A stretch of 64,000 nucleotides of DNA from Paenibacillus polymyxa (GTDB taxonomy: Bacteria; Bacillota; Bacilli; Paenibacillales; Paenibacillaceae): assembly GCF_015710975.1 (NCBI RefSeq), contig NZ_CP049783.1, forward strand, positions 1,301,001 to 1,365,000, read 5' to 3'. Within the stretch, counting starts at the first letter, position 1. Every line of letters starts with the position of its first letter. Below, one piece after another: positions 35,707-46,288 of this stretch. The notes under the pieces were generated by a model, which saw only the letters and a list, made by a program, of their open reading frames with translations, was not told the origin of the DNA and searched no databases. The position numbers and the translations under genes are program-made.

Positions 35707-36213
35707 TTATAACCAGCTCAAACTCGTACAGGATTTCAGCTTACAGTCCCCCGGCTGGCGCCAGTACATCCCTTCTGACCCCGGACTGACCAGTTGGAAG
35801 CCGAACTGCGCATATAACCGGTCGGCTGGCTTATCCGCAATCAGCGTTGCAAAGCTGCCCGCCGGAACCTCCCGTCTCAAATACTCCATAATCTCTTCCA
35901 TAAGCTTACGCCCATAGCCCTTCCCCTGATGGGAAGGCTTGACTGCAATATCCGTAACCAGAAAAAACACACCGCCATCACCGCTCACCCGGCCCATCCC
36001 GATCAATTCCTGTCCAAGACGTAGCGTTACAGCAAATAGGCTGTTCGGCAGGCCCTTAGCTGCCGCTTCTTCCGTAATTTGCGATAAACCAGCCTCCTTG
36101 CGTAAAGCCCGATATTCCTCGACGGCTGGAATGGCGTAATCTACGCGAAGCAGCTCGTACGGTTGATTCGATGTCTCATGATGTTCTGTTGCAAATTCAA
36201 TTTTTTTATTCAT
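35707..36213 (-). CDS. GNAT family N-acetyltransferase
   Basis: 168 aa. The acetyl-CoA binding pattern is clear: DIAVKPSHQGKGYGRKLMEEI (Q/RxxGxG/A) near residue 93, preceded by ELIGMGRVSGDGG, and ended by LYAQFGFQLVSP. Acceptor substrate unknown. AGGAAGGAAG precedes the ATG. It lies 51 bp upstream of the YwnB-like gene and may be cotranscribed with it. Confidence 0.87.
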   Translation of the reverse strand: MNKKIEFATEHHETSNQPYELLRVDYAIPAVEEYRALRKEAGLSQITEEAAAKGLPNSLFAVTLRLGQELIGMGRVSGDGGVFFLVTDIAVKPSHQGKGYGRKLMEEIMEYLRREVPAGSFATLIADKPADRLYAQFGFQLVSPGSEGMYWRQPGDCKLKSCTSLSWL

Positions 36214-36356
36214 GCCGAATCTTCCTTCCTGCTGTAATCTTGTCTATTTTACCAAAAAATACTTCATAGTTCTTGGTTTAGAGATATACAAGCCCTTGAA
36301 ATGCCTGTGTGGTCTGTGCAATAGTGTAGAAAGAACAATGGAAGGAGGGATTGCGG

Positions 36357-37325
36357 GTGTCCCCGACGGACTTCGCGGCATTAGCCGCATATATCTCACC
36401 CGGTCTGATCGCCTTCCTGCTGGCGTTATCCTTATTGGTATGGCTGTATGTTCACAGTGCAGCCCAGCTTCGCAATTCGCGTCAGCAGCGGCTCGAAGAA
36501 TTACAGGAATCACTGCGTATCTATGGCCGGTTAGCTGGTTATCTCCAAACGGCTACCCAGAACGCGATCAACAACAGTGAAAAGCAGCAGCACCAGAATG
36601 GACTAATCCATGCTCTTCAGGAGGCTAAGGCCGCCCCCTATTTGACCCCTCACCTTCAAGAGCAGGTTCAAGCATCCCTTCGGGAATGTGATCCATTCCG
36701 CCGGGAATTGCTTCTCAAATCACTGGAGCGTGAAATGAACAAACTGATCGAGGAACGACGACTTGTTCTACTGGAATCCCATGCTCCAGGCTGGGGAACA
36801 GCATTATGGAAACTATTGCGCCCAGCGGCCGGTCCGCTGGCGCTGGCGGGAATGGTCTGGTTAATCTCAAGATTGGTTATAGAACTGATAACCTACAGTC
36901 ATGTCGATGTTAGTCTACCCGACACCACACAATCTGCCTCATGGCTTATAGGGTATGCATGGATAAGGTTCGTTTCTGGCTTAATCGCCTTGCTGTATGT
37001 CTATCGGCTGATGACCCTGCGTAGACAAAATGATCTGGACGTGACGGCATCCCATTTCCCAACAAGTCTGTTGTGCATGGTCATCGCCGTTGTCGCCCTG
37101 TTTCAGTGGCTCGGGCCAGAAGCATCTCCCTACATACTGACTGTACAGCTTGTGCTGTTCTTGATTGGCTTCCGACTTACCCGAGGCCGCTCGCGAAGTG
37201 ATCGTCCTTATGTGGGTCATCCCGGCTTGATGAAGTCCGATGGTTCGCAGCACCAGGAATTACACACAACTGACAAAGATACAACCGCTGATTCTTCTGT
37301 GGCTGATGAACATATGCGGTCCTAA
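36357..37325 (+). CDS. Hypothetical membrane protein, 322 aa
   Basis: Not recognised. GTG at 36357 is chosen because AAGGAGG lies eight bases upstream; a TTG six bases earlier is also in frame. Topology: one N-terminal hydrophobic segment (LIAFLLALSLLVWLYV), a coiled-coil-like charged region of about 110 residues (SRQQRLEELQESLRIYG), then four hydrophobic segments (residues about 150-275) and a hydrophilic tail. Followed by a terminator at 37381-37431. No contextual clue. Confidence 0.65.
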   Translation: MSPTDFAALAAYISPGLIAFLLALSLLVWLYVHSAAQLRNSRQQRLEELQESLRIYGRLAGYLQTATQNAINNSEKQQHQNGLIHALQEAKAAPYLTPHLQEQVQASLRECDPFRRELLLKSLEREMNKLIEERRLVLLESHAPGWGTALWKLLRPAAGPLALAGMVWLISRLVIELITYSHVDVSLPDTTQSASWLIGYAWIRFVSGLIALLYVYRLMTLRRQNDLDVTASHFPTSLLCMVIAVVALFQWLGPEASPYILTVQLVLFLIGFRLTRGRSRSDRPYVGHPGLMKSDGSQHQELHTTDKDTTADSSVADEHMRS

Positions 37326-37380
37326 ACACCAGGTGCGCCTGAAATAGATCCCGTATACATCCCGCAAATCACATACCATC

Positions 37381-37431
37381 ACAGGACATCCCAACACACA
37401 AAGAAAGAGTTCATGGGGTGTCCTGTTTTTT
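37381..37431 (+). terminator. Terminator
   Basis: ACAGGACAtCCc paired with gGGtGTCCTGT, then TTTTTT. Confidence 0.8.
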
Positions 37432-37599
37432 GAACAATTTTTGGCTTTTTGCCGGGTTAGGCTTGTGCCAGCGATCAAGGAAAGGGTATATTGTTTATAT
37501 AAATGTAAATCATATCGTTTTATATGTATGAATATTGAAAAAAATCCATATATGTTAAACTACCATCAATTTATGATGTGCGTTAGAATTGGAGGAATT

Positions 37600-38556
37600 A
37601 TGCAACTGGACATTTCTGAAAAATCACTTCCCGTTTATGAAGCGCTGGCCAGTGAGGTTCGGCTGAATATGATTGTTCTGCTTGCGGAGAAACCGATGAA
37701 TATACGTGAGCTAGCGGAAGCGCTGGGACTCAGTAGTGCGATTATGACAATGCATGTCAAGAAACTGGAAAGAGCATCCATTATTTCGACTAAAATGCTG
37801 CCCGGACGAGGCGGGGTTCAGAAAGTATGCTCATTGGCTACGGACAAAATTGAAATCGCCATGCCACGCTATCAGCAGGATGTACGGCAATTTCATCAGA
37901 CGGAGATTTCCGTCGGACACTTTACAGATTTTGAGATTCAGTCCACCTGCGGTCTAGCCACCGTCGAAAAGATTATCGGAGAATTTGATGAGCCTCGTTC
38001 GTTCTTGGACCCTGAGCGCTTCAATTCCAAAATTCTGTGGTTTAGCCAAGGGTATATGGATTATAAAGTGCCGAATTTCCTATTGTCCAGTCAAAAAGCT
38101 GAGGAACTGGAAATTTCAATGGAATTATCATCAGAAGCCCCATTTACCAATGATAATTGGCCTTCAGACATCACGTTTTTCCTAAATGATGTGAATTTAG
38201 GCACTTGGACCAGTCCAGGGGATTTTGGGGATAATCGTGGTAAATATACACCTTCATGGTGGCCTGATTTTATCAATCAGTATGGCCTACTTAAGAGACT
38301 TCGCGTTACGTCTGAAGGCACCTTTATGGATGGCAAGCAGATATCCGATGTGACTCTAAGCGACGTGCTGATTGACCAGAAGCAATGGAAATTCCGTATC
38401 GCTATTTTGGATGATGCTCAGCATATTGGAGGGGTAACCCTGTTCGGTACTGGATTCGGTAACTATAACCAGGATATCCTGTTCCGTTTGTACTACAAAC
38501 CTGCGGAAAACCATACCAAAACAGCAACGGTAGAAGCTGGCGAGAGCAGCAAGTAA
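37600..38556 (+). CDS. ArsR-type HTH transcriptional regulator with C-terminal sensor-like domain
   Basis: 318 aa from ATG 37600, five bases after GGAGG; the frame extends to 37441 but without a site. N-terminal winged helix: YEALASEVRLNMIVLLAE, NIRELAEALGLSSAIMTMHVKKLE. The rest (about 90-318) is beta-rich with ILWFSQGYMDYKVPNFLL and WPSDITFFLNDVNLGTWTSP, a domain seen behind ArsR-type HTHs in Paenibacillus and relatives and perhaps binding a sugar or related ligand (inference). It is monocistronic, with a terminator at 38580-38630. Target unknown. Confidence 0.78.
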   Translation: MQLDISEKSLPVYEALASEVRLNMIVLLAEKPMNIRELAEALGLSSAIMTMHVKKLERASIISTKMLPGRGGVQKVCSLATDKIEIAMPRYQQDVRQFHQTEISVGHFTDFEIQSTCGLATVEKIIGEFDEPRSFLDPERFNSKILWFSQGYMDYKVPNFLLSSQKAEELEISMELSSEAPFTNDNWPSDITFFLNDVNLGTWTSPGDFGDNRGKYTPSWWPDFINQYGLLKRLRVTSEGTFMDGKQISDVTLSDVLIDQKQWKFRIAILDDAQHIGGVTLFGTGFGNYNQDILFRLYYKPAENHTKTATVEAGESSK

Positions 38557-38579
38557 TCATTAGACTCCTTCAAAACCTG

Positions 38580-38630
38580 AACACGGCGTTTTGCCCATGC
38601 CTTTCTTGGGAGACAAAGCGCCGTGTTTTA
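38580..38630 (+). terminator. Terminator
   Basis: Arms AACACGGCG and CGCCGTGTT, loop of about 30 bases, TTTTA tail. Confidence 0.65.
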
Positions 38631-38682
38631 CTTTATCCTCTTTTACTGGTCCTTCGACCCTTTTTTGCCATGCGCTGTGTAA

Positions 38683-39735
38683 TTAACGTACAGGTTCAAT
38701 ACATACCGGTGAAGGAACCTCCAATACATATCCCGTTCGGGTCAGCCGTCCATCATCCTCATGGATAGTAAAGGATACAATGTTGTTTCCCTCCTGATTC
38801 GCCACTAGCAAATAACCAGACAAGATGTTGAAGTTACGCGGCGTACTGCCGAAACTCTCGACCCATTCAATCGTCTTCAGCTTACCATTGTCTACATCGA
38901 CATGGTAGAGTACGATGCTGTCATGTCCTCGATTGGATACATACAGAAAACGTCCACAGGGTGTAATCCGAATATCCGCTGCTGTATTTTCTACATCGAT
39001 AATGCCTTCTGGCAGTGTGGACAGACTTTGCAGCAAGGTAAGCTTACCATTACGTTCGTTATAACCAAACACAGCGACGGTATTATTCAATTCATTGGCG
39101 ACAAAGGCATATCGACCCGAGGGATGAAAAACCAGATGACGTGGGCCGGAACCAGGTGGCAAATCTGTCTCACGGTGGGTTACCAATTTCCCATCCTCTG
39201 TCAAACGATAACCTATAATCTGATCCAGCCCCAGATCACATACCATAGCATACTGTCCTGAAGGATCAGGAATAATCGAGTGTGGATGTGGCGCATCCTG
39301 GCGGTCCTGGCGAATCCCTGACCCCGTATGCTGAACCTGCCCCGACATGTCTCCCAACCCTCCAGCTTCTGTTGCAGGGAATACAACGGCATTGCCCCCA
39401 GAATAGTTAGAAGCCAGCACATATCGTCCATCTGTTGTTACGGATACATAGCAAGTATGTGCTCCCTCCGTTCCTTTTCGATCCAAAGGATGCAATTCCC
39501 CCGTCTGGGTGTTCACCTGATATGTGTACAGTTCGCCTTGGTCTGTTTCACTGGCAGCATACAACTTCGCCCCATTCGGATGCAGTGCCAGAAAAGAAGG
39601 TCTCTCGATTCCTTCCACACCTCCAACCATACGCAAATCACCATTGTCCGTATGCAAAGAGCCTATATAAATTCCTCTTTCCTCACGAGACGCATAAGTT
39701 CCTATATAAAACAACTGCTCATTCAGCTCTTCCAT
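38683..39735 (-). CDS. Lactonase family protein (6-phosphogluconolactonase, YkgB/Pgl beta-propeller type)
   Basis: 350 aa seven-bladed propeller of the Lactonase family: FYIGTYASREERGIYIG at the start, FLALHPNGAKLYAASE, YVSVTTDGRYVLASNYSGG near 105, PHPHSIIPDPSGQYAMVCDLG near 150, GSGPRHLVFHPSGRYAFVANEL near 195, DIRITPCGRFLYVSNRGHDS and STPRNFNILSGYLLVANQEGN. Opens 6-phosphogluconolactone in the pentose phosphate route; related propellers of other use exist. AGGAGCTGAGATC precedes the ATG. Single-gene unit. Confidence 0.87.
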   Translation of the reverse strand: MEELNEQLFYIGTYASREERGIYIGSLHTDNGDLRMVGGVEGIERPSFLALHPNGAKLYAASETDQGELYTYQVNTQTGELHPLDRKGTEGAHTCYVSVTTDGRYVLASNYSGGNAVVFPATEAGGLGDMSGQVQHTGSGIRQDRQDAPHPHSIIPDPSGQYAMVCDLGLDQIIGYRLTEDGKLVTHRETDLPPGSGPRHLVFHPSGRYAFVANELNNTVAVFGYNERNGKLTLLQSLSTLPEGIIDVENTAADIRITPCGRFLYVSNRGHDSIVLYHVDVDNGKLKTIEWVESFGSTPRNFNILSGYLLVANQEGNNIVSFTIHEDDGRLTRTGYVLEVPSPVCIEPVR

Positions 39736-39957
39736 CCGATCTCAGCTCCTTTTAGCGTATTACTCACAAGTTATCCGACTTTTAAGTTCTACTTTTTATC
39801 TGGTTATAAACTTATCATGCATTATTACCCAAGATTCTGCCGTTTCATTAACAAGTGGCTATGTATGCAAAAAAATAGCCTCTTTCGCTGCAATCTGTGG
39901 TTCATAAGAACGTCACAGTTCACACCAAAAGAGACTATGTTTACAGAGAAAATAACA

Positions 39958-41160
39958 TTAAACCGCTGTGGATTGCGTATCTCTACTTTTCCATTTTACA
40001 GCCAGCCCCAAACTAAGCATGAGAATGACCGCCCCAAAAATGTACGGCAAATTGATATGCACCTCAAACAATGTACCCGCAAGCGCAGGTCCCAGAATAT
40101 TACCAATACTCATATAAGCATTGTTCATCCCGGCTGCAACTCCCTGCTCATCTCCTGCCATTTTGGATAAGGCCGTATTAATGGCTGGTCGCAGCAACGA
40201 TGTAGCGGTAAAGAAGATAAGTGATACTCCGAGTACATAATAAAAGTTCCCTGAGAGCAGCATAAGCACAAGGGAAATCGCGGAAAACAGAAAAGAACCG
40301 ATAATCACACCTTTTTCACCAAAACGGTTCAACATCGGACTAATGACCGCAGCTTGAATCACGGTCCCGACCAATGCACCTACCGTAATAATGATAGCAA
40401 TATCACGTTCATTGTAATGAAACTTGCCTGTTACAAAGAACGGAAACATCGTTTCAAAATGCGTCAGGCCAAAAGTTAACGTGAATATCATAATCAGCAA
40501 CATAAAGTACGGCTTGCGGAAAGACAGCGCAAACTGTTTAATCACATTGTCCCGTTTCACCTTAACATTTCGAAACTTCAACTGCTTCTCCAACGACAGG
40601 GTTTCGGGCAGTAAAATCAATGAAATCAGTGCCGCTAAACCGGATACCGCCGCCGAAACGTATAAGGGTGTACGAAGCGAGATATCTGCCAGCAAACCGC
40701 CTACACCAGGACCGATCACAAAACCAAGCGACATAGCGGCCCCCAACAGCCCCATTCCTCTGCCTCGGTTATGGACGGTTGTGATGTCGGCAATATAAGC
40801 CATCATTGGAGGAATCATAAATGCCGCTCCTGCGCCTCCGAGCAAACGGGAAATATACAGCATCGTCAACGAGTTGCCAATCGCAAACAATACAGAAGAT
40901 ACCGTCATGATGACCAAACCGATAATAATCATTTTTTTACGTCCGTATTTATCGGACCATTCCCCAGCTAACGGCGAAAACATAAACTGGGTCAAGCCAA
41001 ACACGGCAACCAGATAGCCTCCCGTTTCACCACTGCCTCCCAAGGAACCCATGAACTTGGGGAGGATCGGAATAATGAGTCCAATCCCCAGCATGGCAAT
41101 AAACATATTAATCATCAAAATGACGAGCGGCCCCATTTTCAACTGTTGTGAATCCGACAT
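39958..41160 (-). CDS. MFS multidrug efflux transporter
   Basis: 400 aa from ATG 41160 with GAGGAGGA upstream; the frame extends 23 codons further without support. Twelve hydrophobic segments. Motif C (GFVIGPGVGGLLAD near residue 140) and motif A (GEWSDKYGRKKMIIIG near 65) place it in the drug/H+ antiporter group with 12 TM (NorA/Bmr/TetA-like). Pumps small hydrophobic drugs out; substrates unknown. The GyrI-like protein gene follows upstream on the same strand but with its own region between. Confidence 0.87.
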   Translation of the reverse strand: MSDSQQLKMGPLVILMINMFIAMLGIGLIIPILPKFMGSLGGSGETGGYLVAVFGLTQFMFSPLAGEWSDKYGRKKMIIIGLVIMTVSSVLFAIGNSLTMLYISRLLGGAGAAFMIPPMMAYIADITTVHNRGRGMGLLGAAMSLGFVIGPGVGGLLADISLRTPLYVSAAVSGLAALISLILLPETLSLEKQLKFRNVKVKRDNVIKQFALSFRKPYFMLLIMIFTLTFGLTHFETMFPFFVTGKFHYNERDIAIIITVGALVGTVIQAAVISPMLNRFGEKGVIIGSFLFSAISLVLMLLSGNFYYVLGVSLIFFTATSLLRPAINTALSKMAGDEQGVAAGMNNAYMSIGNILGPALAGTLFEVHINLPYIFGAVILMLSLGLAVKWKSRDTQSTAV

Positions 41161-41374
41161 GTTGCGTTTTGTCCTCCTCAGGTTCTTTATTTCGTATACG
41201 AATTTCTTATTTTGCAACCATTTCCGCAAAACTCTTCATTATATTAATAGAGCGGGAGACAAATAACAATCATAAAATACTTCCGATAACCCTGAATGTT
41301 ACCTTTGACAAGGTAGCAAAAAGGAACAACCACTAAATCATGAGGTTGTCCCTCTTATAACGTTTCACCATCCT

Positions 41375-41893
41375 TTATTTTTGTACAATAGCGATCGCAA
41401 TATCATAATCAAATTTCTGAATTTCTGCGGATGGAATATCAAAAGGGTTCACCGGCTTCAGCCGATTCGACTCGATCCAATATACCCCCTCTGTCGTATT
41501 ACGCTCATAGCCATTACGATCCAACCAAGCAAATAGGTCATCATAGATCGTATTTAATCGTTCCCGATCTCCCTGAAAACGGGTCACCGCATACTCTCCT
41601 TCAGGCACCTCGATGCGTTCAAGACTATCCGGTACTTCATTCCACGAGGACACTTTAACGCCCACCTTGACCGCCGTACTTCCGTTCTCCTCAACAACTG
41701 TCCATTGGGGAGTTAACACATAGCCCATATCCGCGTCCAGACGACCTGAGTGGTTCTCTGGGACGTTCTGTTGCACTTGTTGCCACTGTCTGCGTACCTC
41801 ATCACCCAATTCGGCAAAAGGGGCTTGCGCAGTCAGCGCTGCTACCTTGAAAGCCGATATCCGCTGAATAACTACATCGAGATTTGAACTCAT
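41375..41893 (-). CDS. GyrI-like small-molecule-binding domain protein
   Basis: 172 aa consisting of one GyrI/AraC effector-binding domain without DNA-binding part: RISAFKVAALTAQAPFAELG, VEVPEGEYAVTRFQGD-type centre and a final FDYDIAIAIVQK strand. Such free-standing SOUL/GyrI-like proteins bind or hydrolyse small toxic compounds or inhibit gyrase. A GGAGGAAACCGT site precedes the ATG. It lies 47 bp downstream of the ATPase gene on the same strand and could be cotranscribed. Confidence 0.82.
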   Translation of the reverse strand: MSSNLDVVIQRISAFKVAALTAQAPFAELGDEVRRQWQQVQQNVPENHSGRLDADMGYVLTPQWTVVEENGSTAVKVGVKVSSWNEVPDSLERIEVPEGEYAVTRFQGDRERLNTIYDDLFAWLDRNGYERNTTEGVYWIESNRLKPVNPFDIPSAEIQKFDYDIAIAIVQK

Positions 41894-41939
41894 ACGGTTT
41901 CCTCCTCATCAAGTGGATACTACCAAACTTCCTATATCC

Positions 41940-42701
41940 TTATGGTGAATCTTCGAATAGCTCCTGCAATAACCTTTCCTTGTTATTCAGAAATTGTTTG
42001 GTGATGATATAATGATCGGTTTCCTCCAGCGTCCGTGTGTCGATCCCTTCATGTGTCAGATGATACAGGACCGAATCTGGATAAGACATCAAGATGGGGG
42101 AATGGGTAGAAATGATAAACTGTGATCCCTGTTGCACGAGCTCATGAATCCGGGCAAGCATGGCCATCTGACGCAAAGGCGATAGCGCTGCCTCTGGCTC
42201 ATCCAAAATATACAATCCTTGTCCTCCAAACCGATGCACAAATGCAGCAAAAAAAGACTCGCCATGCGACTGCTCATGCAGCGACTTCCCCCCGTACGAA
42301 TCCCGAATGGGTCGCCCTCCTCCTTCTCGATCCAGCTCGTCAATATGAGTCGCCACATTATAGTAGCTCTCCGCCCGGAAAAAGAAGCCATCCCTCGGTT
42401 TTTCAACCCCTCTCACCAACCGAATATGCTCATGCAGCGAGGAATGCGTGGCTTGTGTAGAAAAGTTGAAATTTTTAGTGCCACCCTCTGGATTAAAACC
42501 CCACGCGACCGCGATTGCCTCCATAAGCGTTGATTTACCTACACCGTTTTCTCCAACAATATAGGTAACGGAAGGATGGAATTTGAGTTCATTCCACTGT
42601 TGAAGAGCCTTTAAGTTAAAAGGGTATTGGCTCCTGTCAGCATCTGGAGGCCACAATAGCTCCAATCGACGTATAAAAAGATTGCGATCCCATATACTCA
42701 T
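41940..42701 (-). CDS. AAA/ABC-type ATPase (COG3910-like)
   Basis: 253 aa. Walker A GENGVGKST near residue 50, an ABC-like signature in SLHEQSHGESFF near 142, Walker B GLYILDEPEAALSP near 162 and the switch His in IISTHSPILMSYP near 195. No membrane partner is adjacent, so it is of the soluble SMC/RecF-like ATPase class with unknown role. ATG at 42701 has no strong site upstream (GGAGCTGACTGAAC). Transcribed with the GyrI-like gene. Confidence 0.85.
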   Translation of the reverse strand: MSIWDRNLFIRRLELLWPPDADRSQYPFNLKALQQWNELKFHPSVTYIVGENGVGKSTLMEAIAVAWGFNPEGGTKNFNFSTQATHSSLHEHIRLVRGVEKPRDGFFFRAESYYNVATHIDELDREGGGRPIRDSYGGKSLHEQSHGESFFAAFVHRFGGQGLYILDEPEAALSPLRQMAMLARIHELVQQGSQFIISTHSPILMSYPDSVLYHLTHEGIDTRTLEETDHYIITKQFLNNKERLLQELFEDSP

Positions 42702-42914
42702 GTTCAGTCAGCTCCAATGCCAAGCAATTTACTAGGTATTCCATCATTATATTGGAATTATTTACAGCAATCAATCTGAACTCCCATTTCGTAACCCTTC
42801 TGTTGTTATTCAAGCTATTATTACAGGTATAATATAACGAAGCCTTTTATTTGGGCAGGAAATTTTTCGCGCATTATCAGTCTCAATCTTATCCTTTTTC
42901 AAGCAGGTGAATCT

Positions 42915-45556
42915 ATGAAGTCAAATCACAAACCGATCCAATCCTTTAAAATCGTACAGTACATCATGACCATCTATAGGCAGCGATTAACGCGTATTTT
43001 GCTACCGCTGGCTGTACTGGCTTTTATTATATGGGAGGCTGGACGAGAGCTAAAAGACTTTAATCTGGCACGGATGCTTCATGAGCTGCGGCGAATGGAT
43101 GCCACGTTTCTCATCGAAATTGGCTTGTTCTCACTGGTAGCCGTAGCTGCTATGAGTGCTTACGATTATGTAATCAGGCATCATTTCAAGCTTCAGGTTA
43201 TGCCTGGAACGACATTCCGGTACGCCTGGATCTCCAATACCTTCAATAATGTCTTCGGCTTCGCCGGCTTTACAGGAGCTGGACTGCGCACTGTGCTGTA
43301 TAAAAAGAGCGGTGTGCCATTGGGTGTCATTACCTCGGCAGTCGTATTTCTTTCGCCTGTCGTCATTACCGGACTATCTTTGCTAGCTTGGGGTGCTATT
43401 GTCCATCTGTATCCGGTGCAGCCTGTGCTGGATGCTCACCCATGGCTTCATTGGGCGCTATGGGGAATGGCACTTTACCTGCCTCTATTTCTGATCATGC
43501 AGCGCTCCAAAAGGTATGCCACATGGTTCAACAAGGGAGAAGGACAGCTCTCCTGGTTCACCATCTCTGCCTCCATTGGCGCCTCTCTGCTGGAATGGCT
43601 GCTGGCTGGTCTTACCTTTGCATGGATCGGCTCGCACTTGCTCCATGAGCTGCCGCTCCATGCTGTGTTCGGTATTTATGTAATAGCCGCAATTGCGGGG
43701 TTAATCAGTCTTGCACCCGGAGGCGTCGGCGCATTCGATATTATCGCCCTGCTCGGGCTGCAAATGGCAGGAGCCAACTCGGACCGGGCGCTGGCTGTGC
43801 TGCTGGTCTTTCGCGTCTTTTATTACATCATTCCGTGGCTCATCGGCTTGGTATTAGCGGCGCTGGAAATGATTCCGCGTAATGAGCGCTTGAGCCAGCT
43901 CGCTGAGACAGGCTGGGATTACTCCCTTAATGCCTGGCAGAAGGTATGGGGCTGGCCTGGTCAATTCCGGTTTTTGGCCGATCTGGGGGTATGGGCACTT
44001 GGGAAACTGGTACTCATCTCCGGCGTGGTGCTTCTGTTGTCGGCCGCTACGCCTGGTCTGTTGTATCGGCTCCGTTTTGCTGAACATTTGCTCAGCCTGC
44101 CCGTTATGCGCTTATCGCACGAAATCTCGGTCATCATCGGAATTATGCTTGTCGTTCTGTCCCACGGAATCTCTCTGCGTATTCGCAGAGCATTGCGGCT
44201 GACCTTGATACTGCTGCTGACAGGAGCCATTTTCACCTTCACTAAAGGTCTGGATTTTGAAGAAGCCTTTTTCCTGCTGTTCGTGGCATTAATGCTGTGG
44301 ATTTCGCGTTCACGGTTTTATCGGGTCAGTGCGCCGCTGAATCGGCACAACATTTTAATATGGGGCGGATTATCTCTACTCGTAACTGGTGCTTATTTTA
44401 TAATCGGGGCAGGCTCCAATACTCCATTTATGCGTCATTTGCATGCCAAGGTCCACCTGGACTTTTTTATGAACCGCAGCGATTACGGAGTTACAGCCGT
44501 ATTTAGTTTGATTTTGGCATGGGTATTCTTGACGGTGTATTTCTTTCTTCGTCCTCAACGTAGCATCAGCAATCTACCCGACGCACAGGAACTGGTTAAG
44601 CTAAAAGAATTTTTGGAACGACAGGGTGGTAATCTCGTTTCTCATATGCTTTTTCTCGGCGATAAATATCTGTATTGGACCAAGGACGAACAGGTAGTTC
44701 TCCCCTATGCTCGCAGTCGGGACAAACTGATTGTATTAGGTGACCCCTCGGTCCAAAGGAACGTGTGAGTGAAGCCATTCAGGAATTCCAACGGTTCGCG
44801 GATCGCTATGCTTTGACGGCTGTATTTTATCAAGCATCACCGGAATATTTGTCCATCTATCACGAGAACGGCTATCGCTTTTTTAAGTTGGGCGAGGAAG
44901 CGCTCGTGCCGCTGGAGTCCTTTACACTAACGGGCAAAAGCAATCAGGCGCTGCGAAGCGCCAAAAATCGCTTTGGCCGCGAAGGCTATTCATTCGAAAT
45001 GATCCAGCCTCCTCTAGAGGCGTCATTGATTGAGGAGATGCGTCATATTTCGGATATTTGGCTGGACGGGCGCAAGGAGAAGGGATATTCACTCGGCTGG
45101 TTCAAGGAATCTTACCTTCAGTTGGCTCCAATTGCATTGCTGAAAGACTCTGAAGGTAAGGTTATTGCTTTCGCCACGATGGCCCCTGCCTATGATCATG
45201 GGCAGACGGTCTCTATCGATCTGATGCGTCACCTGCCTGACACACCCAATGGAACGATGGATTACTTATTCACACGGGTCATCGAGTGGGCCAAGGAGAG
45301 TGGATATACGACATTTAATCTGGGCATGGCACCGCTGTCCCAGGTAGGACAAAGCGAAAAGGCACTGCGCGAGGAAAAGCTGGCTCGACTCGTTTTTCAA
45401 TACGGGGGACATTTTTACGGCTTCCAGGGGCTCCGACGCTTCAAGGATAAGTTCAAGCCGCAGTGGGAGCCGCGCTATCTAGCCTATCCAGCTTCTGTTT
45501 TTCTACCGATCCTGACGCTGGAACTGGTGTATCTCGTGTCCAAACGCTCAGACTAA
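42915..45556 (+). pseudogene. mprF: Lysylphosphatidylglycerol synthase/flippase, split by a frameshift
   Basis: 42915-44768 (617 codons) holds the membrane flippase part: about 14 hydrophobic segments, WISNTFNNVFGFAGFTGAG and ISLAPGGVGAFDIIALLG, and the start of the soluble synthase. 44765-45556 (263 codons) continues the synthase: SEAIQEFQRFADRYAL, GEEALVPLESFTLTGK, LRSAKNRFGREG and YGFQGLRRFKDKFKPQWEPR. Joined length (about 880) is normal for MprF. A single base is missing or added near 44755-44765 (GDPSVQR then SEAIQEF in the next frame). The upstream stop and a GTG overlap as GTGA, so coupled translation of two polypeptides is possible, but the break falls inside the synthase domain. MprF adds lysine to phosphatidylglycerol and flips it, giving resistance to cationic peptides. 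Confidence 0.85.
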
Positions 45557-45602
45557 ACGAGGTACGAAATAAAAGGATTTTGACAGTTCAAAACGACGTA
45601 AA

Positions 45603-45650
45603 AAAAGGATGTTCCTCGCCACAATGGTTGCAGGAACACCCTTTTATATT
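45603..45650. terminator. Bidirectional terminator between mprF and the nitroreductase
   Basis: Arms AAAAGGaTGTTCCT and AGGAACAcCCTTTT with A and T runs outside. Confidence 0.75.
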
Positions 45651-45661
45651 CACTATTCGTC

Positions 45662-46288
45662 TTAGAAGCTGCCTTTTACAACAACGTCAGACAGTGGGAA
45701 ACGTCCTGATGGACGTGCTGGTACTTGTGCTTTACCTACACTAATAAGCATGGTCGGCAGGTAACGTGCCGGAATATTGAATTGCTCGATCAATTGTGCT
45801 GGAATAAATCCGCCCATTGCACAAGTATCGTAGCCCAAAGATTTAGCAGCCAGCATAATGTTTTGTGCTGCAAGAGCAGAGTTCAGAATCGCTGCATCGC
45901 GAGCTACCTGCGGGTTTTGGTACGCGCCATTGATTTGTCCTACCAATGCGTCACGGATTTCCGCTGGCAATGCTCCTGCTTCTACCGCTTGATCATAAAT
46001 GACAGCATTACGGTTCGCTTCCAGATCACCCAGTACGGCAATCGTAACAGAGCTCTCTGCTACTTGACCTTGGTTGTAGGCGATAGGCAACAATTTTTGT
46101 TTGTCTGCTTCGCTTTCGATAACGAGGAATTTCCAATGTTGAAGGTTCCATGCGGAAGGAGCTTCTACCGCGGCAGTCAAGATTGCTTCCAGATCTTCCT
46201 CTGGCATTTTAAAATCCTTTACATAGCTTTTTACCGCGTGTCTTTCACTAATAACAGATAAGGTTTCATTTTTCCGGCTGCTCGACAT
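45662..46288 (-). CDS. Nitroreductase family protein
   Basis: 208 aa from ATG 46288 behind AGGAG. FMN-binding pattern: ISERHAVKSYVKD near residue 15, AAVEAPSAWNLQHWKFLVI near 45, ARDAAILNSALAAQNIMLAA near 125 and AKSLGYDTCAMGGF near 145. Reduces nitro compounds or quinones with NAD(P)H; closest in feel to YodC/YfkO-type enzymes. Single gene. Confidence 0.87.
   Translation of the reverse strand: MSSSRKNETLSVISERHAVKSYVKDFKMPEEDLEAILTAAVEAPSAWNLQHWKFLVIESEADKQKLLPIAYNQGQVAESSVTIAVLGDLEANRNAVIYDQAVEAGALPAEIRDALVGQINGAYQNPQVARDAAILNSALAAQNIMLAAKSLGYDTCAMGGFIPAQLIEQFNIPARYLPTMLISVGKAQVPARPSGRFPLSDVVVKGSF

Noticed and set aside
39328..40170. 280-aa open frame overlapping the lactonase and MFS genes
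   Set aside because: Crosses two confident genes on the other strand and has no recognisable domain.
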